Shown: positions 1 through 6,122 of the stretch, piece by piece
Numbering within the stretch: position 1 is the first letter of the stretch
Layout: the number at the start of each line of letters is the position of its first letter
Assembly (NCBI GenBank): GCA_013205335.1
Contig: JABMNB010000148.1
Location: 1 to 6,263, forward strand
DNA length: 6,263 bases
DNA from: Rhodospirillales bacterium
GTDB lineage: Bacteria > Pseudomonadota > Alphaproteobacteria > Reyranellales > Reyranellaceae
Direction of reading: 5' to 3'
Made by a program: the position numbers and the translations under genes
The notes under the pieces: generated by a model
Seen by the model: only the letters and a program-made list of their open reading frames with translations
What the model was told of the DNA's origin: nothing
Databases searched by the model: none

Positions 1-1281
1 ACCGAGCAGGACATCGTCAAGCTGCTGGACTGGTGCGACCGCATCGGCGCCAAGGCGATCCCCTATGGCGGCGGCTCGTCGGTGGTGAAGGGCATCGAGC
101 CCGCGGCGTCGTTCGACAAGGTCGTCACGATCTCGACGCGCCACCTGGACAAGGTGCTGGAGGTCGATGCGGTGAGCCAGGCCGCGCGCATCCAGGGCGG
201 CATCTACGGGCCCGCGATCGAGGACGCGCTGCGCGACACGCCGTTCACCATGCGCCACTACATGCAGGCCTATCGCTGCTCGACCCTGGGCGGCTGGATC
301 GCCACGCGCTCGGGCGGCCACTACGCCACGCTCTACACCCACATCGACGATTTCGTGGAGAGCACGCGCGTCGTGACCCCCGAGGGCACGCTGGAGACGC
401 GCCGCCTGCCCGGTTCCGGCGCGGGCCCGAGCCCGGACCGCCTGTTCATCGGCTCCGAGGGCATTTTAGGCATCATCACCGAGGCCTGGGTGCGGCTGCG
501 CAAGAAGCCGACCTTCCGCGCCTCCGCCAGCGTGCGCTTCCGCGACTTTTACGCCGGCGCCGACGCCGTGCGCGACATCACCCAGGCCGGGCTCTATCCC
601 GCCAACTGCCGCCTGCTCGAGGCGCGCGAGGCACTGCCCGGCATCCCGTGGAGCAACGAGGAGGCGGTGCTGGTGCTGGCCTTCGAATCGCCCGACCATC
701 CGCTCGACGCCTGGATGAAACGCGCGCTCGAAATCTGTGCCGCCCATGGCGGCGTGGCCGACGAGACGGGCGACGACGAGAACGCCCACCGCTCCGGCGC
801 CGCCGGCGCCTGGCGCAACAAGTTCATCCGCGCGCCGCACTATGGCGAGCATGCGGCGGCGCGCGGCATCCTGTCCTCGACCTTCGAGACCTCGATGACC
901 TGGGAGCGCACCCGCGACTTCCATACGAACATCACAAAGATCGCCAAGGACACGATCAAGGCGGTGACGGGCCGCGACGGCACGGTCACCTGCCGCTTCA
1001 CGCATGTCTATCCCGACGGACCCTGCCTCTACTTCACCTTCGGCGGGCTGTACGACCCGAAGAAGGACGCGCTGACGCAGTTCATGGAGATCCTCTCGAC
1101 CTGCACTGCCGCCACCGTGGAGCATGGCGGCACGACCACGCACCATCACGCGGTGGGCCGCTTCCACCGGCCGTTCTACGACAAGCAGCGGCCGGAGTTG
1201 TTCGCGCGCGCCCTGCGCGGCGCCAAGCGCGAGCTGGACCCCAAGGGGATGATGAACCCCGGCGTGCTGATCGATCCGTGA
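1..1281 (+). CDS. FAD-binding oxidase, alkyldihydroxyacetonephosphate synthase (AGPS)-like, 5'-truncated by window edge
   Basis: Frame 1 is open from the first base to the TGA at 1279-1281, giving 426 visible residues; the N-terminus lies outside the window. The FAD-binding (PCMH-type) domain appears as PYGGGSSVVKG at visible residues 21-31, STLGGWIATRSGG near 94-106 and GSEGILGIITEA near 151-162. These match the pyrophosphate-binding loop and the GSEG(T/I)LG motif of GlcD/AGPS-type flavoenzymes. The C-terminal FAD-oxidase domain has CRFTHVYPDGPCLYF, with a Tyr at residue 337, and a His triplet at 381-383 followed by AVG. Both resemble AGPS, where the corresponding Tyr and HHH are needed for exchanging the acyl chain of acyl-DHAP for an alkyl chain. 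The family assignment is firm. The substrate is not: bacterial relatives are mostly uncharacterised and could oxidise a 2-hydroxy acid instead. An ORF starting at 82 is only an internal Met. The gene converges on the comM remnant, 7 bp away. Confidence 0.9.
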   Translation, partial: TEQDIVKLLDWCDRIGAKAIPYGGGSSVVKGIEPAASFDKVVTISTRHLDKVLEVDAVSQAARIQGGIYGPAIEDALRDTPFTMRHYMQAYRCSTLGGWIATRSGGHYATLYTHIDDFVESTRVVTPEGTLETRRLPGSGAGPSPDRLFIGSEGILGIITEAWVRLRKKPTFRASASVRFRDFYAGADAVRDITQAGLYPANCRLLEAREALPGIPWSNEEAVLVLAFESPDHPLDAWMKRALEICAAHGGVADETGDDENAHRSGAAGAWRNKFIRAPHYGEHAAARGILSSTFETSMTWERTRDFHTNITKIAKDTIKAVTGRDGTVTCRFTHVYPDGPCLYFTFGGLYDPKKDALTQFMEILSTCTAATVEHGGTTTHHHAVGRFHRPFYDKQRPELFARALRGAKRELDPKGMMNPGVLIDP

Positions 1282-1288
1282 CGGGCGG

Positions 1289-1500
1289 TCACGCCGCCAG
1301 CATCGAGCGCGTCAGCGGGCGGCGATAGCTCAATGCTTCGGCGATGTGCAGGCGGCACACCGCGTCGGAGTCGTCGAGATCGGCCAGGGTGCGCGCGACC
1401 CTGAGCGTGCGGTGCCAGGCGCTCGCCGAGAGGCCGAGGCGCTCGGCGGCGCGGGCGAGCAACGGGCGGCCTTCGGCGTCGGGTTCCGCCAATGGCGGCT
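1289..1500 (-). pseudogene. comM: Orphan 3'-terminal fragment of comM
   Basis: The reverse strand encodes 67 codons ending in TGA (1289-1291). They match the last 67 residues of the intact ComM at 4336-5973 at 59 of 67 positions, including RAAERLGLS, AWHRTLRVARTLADLD and HIAEALSYRRP. This is the end of the magnesium-chelatase-like C-terminal domain; no AAA+ or Lon-like domain is attached, so it cannot be a functional ComM. At about 1484-1492 there is one extra base relative to the intact copy. It shifts the frame, so the upstream codons (LAAI) lie in another frame. Beyond 1500 a faint resemblance may continue to about 1545, then disappears. The region 1501-1611 holds no recognisable gene. The fragment lies 7 bp from the convergent oxidase stop, which suggests it marks the ancestral end of comM. 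The 67-codon ORF is open only from a TTG and has no reason to be expressed. Confidence 0.88.
1289..1500. repeat. Direct repeat copy A (comM 3' end, left flank of cassette)
   Basis: Aligned by eye to 4336-4546 in the same orientation. I count about 36 mismatches over the 198 bases from the stop codon inward, roughly 82% identity, with one single-base indel near 1490. About two thirds of the mismatches fall on codon third positions of the comM frame. The paired copy is at 4336-4546. Confidence 0.88.
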
Positions 1501-1611
1501 AGCGTGGTGCTATAGGCATTCATGCTGACGTTCCGCAGGGGGAGCCTCTCCAGGCTGCCGCTTCCACATGTCGCTCGGCATGCGAACGGCTCAGCCCAAA
1601 CCTTCTGGCTT

Positions 1612-2766
1612 TCATGTCTCATTATTTGCTTTGGCGGCGCTGGACCTCGTCGTCGCAGCAAGCTCTGGCCAAATTCCTTGTAATCTGTAGGCGAGCCCAT
1701 TGAGAAAGCCGACGTCAGAGTCGATGTTTTCTAACGCTGCTGCAGGAGCCACCTCAAGAGCCCAGAAAGAAATCGAGGGTGCATCTGTGCCGATCAACTT
1801 TTGAACCTTCAATGGGGACGGCGTGATGTTCACTGCGGCGTCAGGTTCGAACACATAAATCCACGCCGGCCACGGCTCAGGAATAGGCTTGTCGGGCGCA
1901 CGCAAGCTGAACGTCCCATTGGCCTCTTGCGTGAGGACGGGCGCACCCAAGTGTCGCTGCCAACTGTCCCAGACGGCCTGCGGAATCGCGAGCACACATC
2001 CGGCACATCTACCGTGCTTGCCCAACTGAAACTTGAACATCATCTGGTAAAAGGTTCGCTTGAAGACATTCGCAATGTTCGGCCCTTCTACATCTTCCGA
2101 CATCCACTGCGGGTAAGACTTCAACGTCTTGGCAAAGTTCGCCGTGTGCAGCCGTAGGCCCTCGCGCAAATTGCGCACAGCAGTCCGGTAAGAGCCGTGG
2201 AAATCCATCGTTTGAATCTCGATGATTCCGAAGTGTCCGACGCAGGCCTTGCCGTCTTTCGACAGCAGTTCTACGACAGTCACATCAAATGAGAATTCCG
2301 GCGAATTCTTCGTGGGTGGGATCGACAACTCTCCGCCCATCTTCCTGTCGAAGTAGACGAACACGGGCTGCCCGCCAACCAGACGCTTCTGAATGTCTTT
2401 GCGCACATCGCTGCGCTTCAGCATGAGGGCAGGCACAATAAACGGATTGCTCGTTTGCTGTATTTGAAAGAGACGACGCACAGCGTTCGAAACTAAATCG
2501 GCACTCAATGCCCGGTAAGGGCAGACCAGCCAATCTTGGCGAAGACCGTTGCTGTTACTGCTAATGGTGCAGACGCCTCTCGCAGGTTCCGATTTGACGC
2601 ACTTCCTCTCCTCTCCAGTCGCGGCCGACAGGAACGGGCATCGTTCGTCAGTCTGATCCTTTATCGCCGCCGCAGACGAGACGACGGACGGATAAATTCG
2701 GTGCCCAAACCATTCGCTCACGTAGTTGCCGACTGCGGCACCGTCTTTCTTCGCCGCTTTCACCAT
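1612..2766 (-). CDS. NotI-family Type II restriction endonuclease
   Basis: A 384-residue protein, close to the 383 residues of NotI as I recall it. The match to NotI runs over most of the protein: EWFGHRIYPSVVS near 18-30, CPFL at 43-46, WLVCPYRAL near 79-87, GGELSI at 144-149, SPEFSFD at 155-161, EIQTMDFHGSY at 183-193, EGPNIANVFKRTFYQM near 227-242 and CAGCVLAIPQAVW near 254-266. Cys43, Cys56, Cys66 and Cys82 correspond to the four cysteines that bind iron in NotI. Asp161, Glu183 and Gln185 correspond to its PD-(D/E)xK active site, where Gln replaces the usual Lys. NotI cuts GCGGCCGC; the specificity here is inferred, not shown. The start is the ATG at 2764-2766, two bases after the methyltransferase stop. 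The frame is open upstream for 65 more codons, but these overlap the methyltransferase and do not resemble NotI. No strong Shine-Dalgarno is seen, so translation probably relies on coupling. Confidence 0.93.
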   Translation of the reverse strand: MVKAAKKDGAAVGNYVSEWFGHRIYPSVVSSAAAIKDQTDERCPFLSAATGEERKCVKSEPARGVCTISSNSNGLRQDWLVCPYRALSADLVSNAVRRLFQIQQTSNPFIVPALMLKRSDVRKDIQKRLVGGQPVFVYFDRKMGGELSIPPTKNSPEFSFDVTVVELLSKDGKACVGHFGIIEIQTMDFHGSYRTAVRNLREGLRLHTANFAKTLKSYPQWMSEDVEGPNIANVFKRTFYQMMFKFQLGKHGRCAGCVLAIPQAVWDSWQRHLGAPVLTQEANGTFSLRAPDKPIPEPWPAWIYVFEPDAAVNITPSPLKVQKLIGTDAPSISFWALEVAPAAALENIDSDVGFLNGLAYRLQGIWPELAATTRSSAAKANNET

Positions 2767-2768
2767 TG

Positions 2769-4040
2769 TCAGACCGCCGCAATATCCAGTCCGAGCAGCG
2801 CGGGAATGCGATACCGTGACTTCACTTGCACTTCCTCGACGGCGGCCGTCGCGAAGAGGCGCCGGTAAATTTCTTTCGCAACTGCGCGGGCAAGCAATGG
2901 TGGCACCGCGTTCCCAACTTGATCGTACTGCTGTGTATTGCCGCCTTCGAAAACAAACCAATCCGGGAAAGATTGAATCCGGGCAGCCTCTCGAATGGAA
3001 ATGGTTCTATGTTGATCTGGATGCGTGTACTCGCCAGACTTAGGATCGCGGAATCTCGTAATGATAGACCGCGCGATCCCATCCCATTTCATCCTTCGAT
3101 AGCGGCGTGTGTGGTCTTTCCGTAACGCTTTCTTCATGCCCGCCGGCAGCAGGTCGCGAGGAAGCGCACGCCAGTCTTCGCCGGGCTTAAGGAATTCGAT
3201 GCGAGTAATGTTCTGTTGGGACAATCGAGCAGCATAGTGGTTATGGAGGTCGGAGACAGTTCCAGCCCGCATCGCCTCTTGATACGGTGCAAAAGGCTTA
3301 CGGGTGTACTTGGCAGCGGTTTCTCCAGTTCCGATGCGCGGTAAGTCCCCGATGGCATCGCGGATTGTGACGAACCCTGCGCTATCTCTATCGCTGATGG
3401 TGCGATTTGGCACCAAGTCTCCTATTCCAGCCCGTCCATGCGTAGGCAACGGGAACCCACCGCGATGCGGTTGATCCATCCTCCAGCCGATGAAGAACAT
3501 GCGCCAACGCATCTGTGGCACACCGTATTGTGCCGCAAGCAGTTCAGCACAATCAACATTGTACCCAGCCCGGTTAAATGCGGCGCCTATGTCGTTTAGC
3601 ACAGCGCCATTCGACAGCGTCGCAAGCCCGGTTACGTTCTCTATGATAATCGCTTTAGGGCGCAGCTCCGCCGCGATGCGTAAGAAATGCCGGAAAAGTC
3701 CGTTACGCGGATCGAAAAGCTCTCTCTGGCCAATAATGCTGAAGCCCTGACACGGTGGACCGCCCACTAGGAGATCAAGCTCTCCTGGGCGGAGGCCGGC
3801 ACGACTTAGAACGTCCGGACCGGTAAGGTTTTCTACTCCCGCCTTTAGGAACGGGATCGACGGGAAGTTGCGGTGATGAGTGGCCTCACATGCAGAATCT
3901 CGATCCACGCATAGTCGAACGTCGAAATTGGCGTTTAGCAAGCCTAACGTCAGGCCGCCTGCGCCAGAGAACAAGTCAACGGCAGTTCTTTTGAACTTGG
4001 CGCGTGATGCTTGGGCGCGCCTCAGCAGGTACGGATTCAC
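2769..4040 (-). CDS. DNA cytosine-C5 methyltransferase (cognate protective methylase)
   Basis: A full-length, 423-residue enzyme that transfers a methyl group from S-adenosylmethionine to C5 of cytosine in a specific site. The motifs are in canonical order: motif I AVDLFSGAGGLT at 20-31 (SAM binding), motif IV GGPPCQGFS with catalytic Cys97, motif VI ENV with Glu134, motif VIII QMRWR near 176-180, motif IX around REAARIQSFPD near 350-360 and motif X QVGNAVPP near 374-381. The target-recognition region lies between VIII and IX (about 185-320). The start is a GTG at 4038-4040, inside a 4-bp GTGA overlap with the RHH gene's stop. It leaves about 19 residues before motif I, a normal length. The endonuclease gene follows after two bases, so the pair should share a recognition site, most simply NotI-like. 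All key residues are intact. Confidence 0.96.
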   Translation of the reverse strand: MNPYLLRRAQASRAKFKRTAVDLFSGAGGLTLGLLNANFDVRLCVDRDSACEATHHRNFPSIPFLKAGVENLTGPDVLSRAGLRPGELDLLVGGPPCQGFSIIGQRELFDPRNGLFRHFLRIAAELRPKAIIIENVTGLATLSNGAVLNDIGAAFNRAGYNVDCAELLAAQYGVPQMRWRMFFIGWRMDQPHRGGFPLPTHGRAGIGDLVPNRTISDRDSAGFVTIRDAIGDLPRIGTGETAAKYTRKPFAPYQEAMRAGTVSDLHNHYAARLSQQNITRIEFLKPGEDWRALPRDLLPAGMKKALRKDHTRRYRRMKWDGIARSIITRFRDPKSGEYTHPDQHRTISIREAARIQSFPDWFVFEGGNTQQYDQVGNAVPPLLARAVAKEIYRRLFATAAVEEVQVKSRYRIPALLGLDIAAV

Positions 4041-4231
4041 TGCGTTGTCTCGCGCTGCTTCCCGCTACGGAACAAATCCGGCTGGGAAGTGAAGTGCTCT
4101 CTTTCAAGATGATCACGGATTAGTCGCACGATAAGCGTGGACTTTTTAAAGCCCTTCGCTTGGCAGTATGCGTCGAATCGGTCCGCTTCATCTGTGGGCA
4201 TAAGAACCTGAATGCGAGCAATACTGGACAT
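4037..4231 (-). CDS. Small ribbon-helix-helix DNA-binding protein, probable R-M regulator
   Basis: A 64-residue protein with a typical CopG/Arc-like ribbon-helix-helix layout. A short beta strand (ARIQVLMP, 5-12) is followed by helix 1 (DEADRFDAYCQAKG, 14-27), the turn FKKS and helix 2 (TLIVRLIRDHLERE, 32-45), then a polar tail. RHH proteins bind DNA as dimers through the paired beta strands and often repress their own operon. I chose the ATG at 4229-4231 because the domain starts right after it and GAAGG lies just upstream. A GTG at 4298-4300 keeps the frame open, but it sits inside the palindrome and adds 23 residues unlike the family. The stop overlaps the methyltransferase GTG start by 4 bp. 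Position and family suggest control of the R-M genes, a role normally held by helix-turn-helix C proteins. An antitoxin-type role is less likely, since no toxin gene adjoins it. Confidence 0.8.
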   Translation of the reverse strand: MSSIARIQVLMPTDEADRFDAYCQAKGFKKSTLIVRLIRDHLEREHFTSQPDLFRSGKQRETTQ

Positions 4232-4288
4232 TCGACCTTCGCAAGCTGCTTTGATCACATGCTTTAACATACCACTGCGCACTCGTGT

Positions 4289-4318
4289 AGATAAATACAC
4301 ATATATGTGTATTTATCT
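4289..4318. promoter_or_regulatory. Perfect 30-bp palindrome, candidate operator of the R-M operon
   Basis: The 15 bases agataaatacacata at 4289-4303 are followed directly by their exact reverse complement at 4304-4318, with no spacer; pairing fails at the next base outward. It lies 57 bp upstream of the RHH start and 17 bp past the comM stop. A weak promoter can be drawn on the minus strand, with a -10 TATGTT (complement of 4266-4271) and a -35 TTATCT inside one arm (complement of 4289-4294), spaced 17 bp. A bound dimer would then block transcription. It is AT-rich with no loop and no following T run, so it is a poor intrinsic terminator for comM. That the RHH protein binds here is inferred from position and dyad symmetry. 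Confidence 0.7.
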
Positions 4319-4335
4319 TTGGGGGTCGGACGTTG

Positions 4336-4546
4336 TTACGCTGCCATCATCGATCGTGTCTGCGGCCGGCGGTAACTCAGCGCCTCGGCGATATGCAGCC
4401 GGCGCACCGCGTCCGAGCCGTCGAGGTCGGCGAGCGTTCGCGCGACGCGGAGCGTGCGATGCCAGGCGCGGGCGGAGAGGCCCAGGCGTTCGGCGGCGCG
4501 GCTGAGCAGGGCGCGGCCCTCGGCGTCGGGTTCGGCGATGGCGGCC
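4336..4546. repeat. Direct repeat copy B (comM 3' end, right flank of cassette)
   Basis: The 3'-terminal part of intact comM, repeated in the same orientation at 1289-1500 with about 82% identity. This copy ends in TAA whereas the other ends in TGA. It is the one joined in frame to the comM body. Confidence 0.88.
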
Positions 4547-5973
4547 AGCAGGGCGCCGTCGGTGTCGGCGTTGCAGCGCGGCTTCGACCAGTTGCGGACA
4601 CGGTCTGCAAGAAGACCGGCGGCCGGATCGGCTTCGATGGCCAGCAGCTTGCCCCTGGCGTCGAGCTCGGCCAGCCGTTCGCGCTGGACGGAGCGGGCGG
4701 CGGCGACGCGGGCGGCGACATCGGCCGAGCTTTCGGCGGGCGGCGGCAGCGCAAGATCGGCGGCGGCCACGGCGGGCACGTCGATGGTGAGATCGATGCG
4801 GTCGAGCAGCGGCCCCGACAGTTTGCCCTGATAGTCGGCGCCGCAGCGCGGGGCCCGGCCGCACGAGCGCCCGGGCTCCATCAAGTGGCCGCAGCGGCAG
4901 GGGTTCATCGCGGCAATGAGCTGGAAGCGCGCCGGATAGGTGACGTGCGCGTTGGCCCGCGCCACCGTCACGCGTCCGCTTTCCAGTGGCTGGCGCAGGG
5001 CTTCGAGGGTGGCCCGGTTGAACTCCGGCAGCTCGTCGAGGAACAGCACGCCATGATGGGCGAGCGAGACTTCGCCCGGCCTGACCCTGGTGCCGCCGCC
5101 GATCAGTGCCGGCAGGGTCGCCGAATGGTGCGGGTCGCGAAAGGTGCGGCGGCGGCTCAACCGCCCCTCGCCGAGATCGCCCGCCAGCGAGCGCACCATC
5201 GAGGCTTCCAGCGCCTCCTCCGGTTCGAGCGGCGGCAGCAGGCCGGGCAGGCGCGCCGCCAGCATCGACTTGCCCGAGCCCGGCGGCCCGATCATCAGGA
5301 GGTTGTGACCGCCGGCCGCCGCGATCTCGAGCACCCGCTTGGCGCTCTCCTGGCCCTTGATCTCCGAAAGGTCGGGATAGGTCGCGCGATCGTCCGCCAT
5401 CAGCGCCTCGGGCGCGGGCAATGTCTGCTGGCCGCGCAGATGGTTGATCAGGGCCAGCAGAGAGGGCGCGGCGATGATCGGCGGGCGATCAGAACCGTCG
5501 GGGGCGGTGTCAGGCAGGGAGTCGAAGCCACCCCACGCGGCCTCGCCGCCACACACCGCCGGACAGATCACGCCGCGCCCCGCCGCCTGGGCGGCGATCG
5601 CCGCCGGCAGGACGCCCGGCACGCGGCAGAGCGAGCCGTCGAGCGCCAGCTCGCCCAGCACCACGAAGCCCTCGACGCTGTCGCGCGGCAGCACACCCAT
5701 GGCGGCCAGGAGACCGAGCGCGATCGGCAGGTCGTAGTGGCTGCCCTCCTTGGCGAGGTCGGCCGGCGACAGGTTCACCGTGATGCGCTGCGGCGGCAGG
5801 GCCAGCCCCAGCGCCCGGAAGCAGGCGCGCACCCGCTCGCGGCTCTCACCCACCGCCTTGTCCGCGAGCCCGACCACCGCGAAGGCGATGGTGCCCGGCG
5901 CCACCAGCACCTGCACATCGACCGGCAGGACATCGATGCCCTGAAACGCCACCGTCCGAACCGTCGCCTGCAT
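4336..5973 (-). CDS. comM: ComM/YifB-family AAA+ ATPase (Mg-chelatase-like branch-migration helicase)
   Basis: A complete 545-residue protein of normal family length. The N-terminal Lon-like domain spans about 1-170 (HYDLPIALGLLAAMG near 79-93). The AAA+ core has Walker A GPPGSGKS at 229-236, Walker B VLFLDE at 309-314, a sensor-like AAMNPC near 354-359, a Cys4 cluster (C359, C361, C371, C377) and LLDRIDL near 389-395 with a likely arginine finger. The Mg-chelatase C-terminal domain follows to the end. ComM proteins form hexamers that drive branch migration of recombination intermediates during natural transformation. The start is the ATG at 5971-5973, where MQATVRTVAFQGIDV begins the family's usual N-terminus and GGGAG lies 6 bases upstream. 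The 34-codon upstream extension of the frame is unlike ComM. The last 67 codons are duplicated at 1289-1500, on the far side of the R-M cassette, so this tail may be a replacement. No catalytic residue appears lost. Confidence 0.96.
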   Translation of the reverse strand: MQATVRTVAFQGIDVLPVDVQVLVAPGTIAFAVVGLADKAVGESRERVRACFRALGLALPPQRITVNLSPADLAKEGSHYDLPIALGLLAAMGVLPRDSVEGFVVLGELALDGSLCRVPGVLPAAIAAQAAGRGVICPAVCGGEAAWGGFDSLPDTAPDGSDRPPIIAAPSLLALINHLRGQQTLPAPEALMADDRATYPDLSEIKGQESAKRVLEIAAAGGHNLLMIGPPGSGKSMLAARLPGLLPPLEPEEALEASMVRSLAGDLGEGRLSRRRTFRDPHHSATLPALIGGGTRVRPGEVSLAHHGVLFLDELPEFNRATLEALRQPLESGRVTVARANAHVTYPARFQLIAAMNPCRCGHLMEPGRSCGRAPRCGADYQGKLSGPLLDRIDLTIDVPAVAAADLALPPPAESSADVAARVAAARSVQRERLAELDARGKLLAIEADPAAGLLADRVRNWSKPRCNADTDGALLAAIAEPDAEGRALLSRAAERLGLSARAWHRTLRVARTLADLDGSDAVRRLHIAEALSYRRPQTRSMMAA

Positions 5974-6017
5974 GCAATGCTCCCGTCCTGTACCGGGAAC
6001 AATTAAAGAACGAATGG

Positions 6018-6046
6018 ACGATAAGTAAAGCACGCAATAGTTGCAA
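6018..6046 (-). promoter_or_regulatory. Possible sigma70-type promoter for comM
   Basis: On the minus strand, TTGCAA (plus 6041-6046) and TATCGT (plus 6018-6023) are separated by 17 bp. Each matches the -35 or -10 consensus at four of six positions, in an AT-richer patch of an otherwise GC-rich gap between divergent genes. The -10 lies about 45 bases from the comM start. The match is weak and rests on spacing and position only. Confidence 0.3.
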
Positions 6047-6122
6047 TCTGCTCTGCGACCGTCGCGGCACCCCACCGGCCGCGCCCCATGCTACGTTCCG
6101 GCCGCAAACGCGGGAGAGTTTC

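Larger units (their letters stand above)
1501..4335. mobile_element. Acquired Type II restriction-modification cassette inserted at the 3' end of comM
   Basis: Seen directly: a block of clearly lower GC than both flanks contains only an endonuclease, a methyltransferase and a small RHH regulator, all on the minus strand. It lies between two direct copies of the comM 3' end. Inferred: horizontal acquisition, with the comM tail replaced on entry. The exact limits are uncertain. The left junction lies between 1500 and 1611, and the right one is in or just outside the comM tail near 4318-4546, depending on whether the tail came with the cassette. No integrase, transposase, tRNA target or clear terminal inverted repeat is visible. 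Homologous recombination through the comM tail is therefore at least as likely as site-specific integration. Confidence 0.65.

Noticed and set aside
1281..1296. Short hairpin between the oxidase stop and the comM remnant as a terminator
   Set aside because: The stem is only about 5 bp and no T run follows on either strand.
1176..1700. A 174-codon minus-strand ORF across the left junction
   Set aside because: It joins endonuclease out-of-frame sequence, frame-shifted comM remnant and antisense oxidase; its composition is that of a shadow frame.
2767..2961. A 65-codon N-terminal extension of the endonuclease
   Set aside because: It lies entirely over the methyltransferase 3' end, has no NotI similarity, and the ATG at 2766 gives a protein of NotI length.
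4333..6006. A 557-codon plus-strand ORF antisense to comM
   Set aside because: It mirrors comM in GC-rich DNA, is rich in Arg, Gly and Ala, and has no family resemblance; the minus-strand ComM motifs are unambiguous.
6033..6064. Small inverted repeats (gcaa/ttgc and gcga/tcgc) in the divergent region
   Set aside because: Arms of 4-5 bases are expected by chance here and fit no known operator pattern.
5974..6075. A 34-codon N-terminal extension of ComM
   Set aside because: The extension lacks ComM similarity, while the ATG at 5973 has a good Shine-Dalgarno and the family N-terminus.
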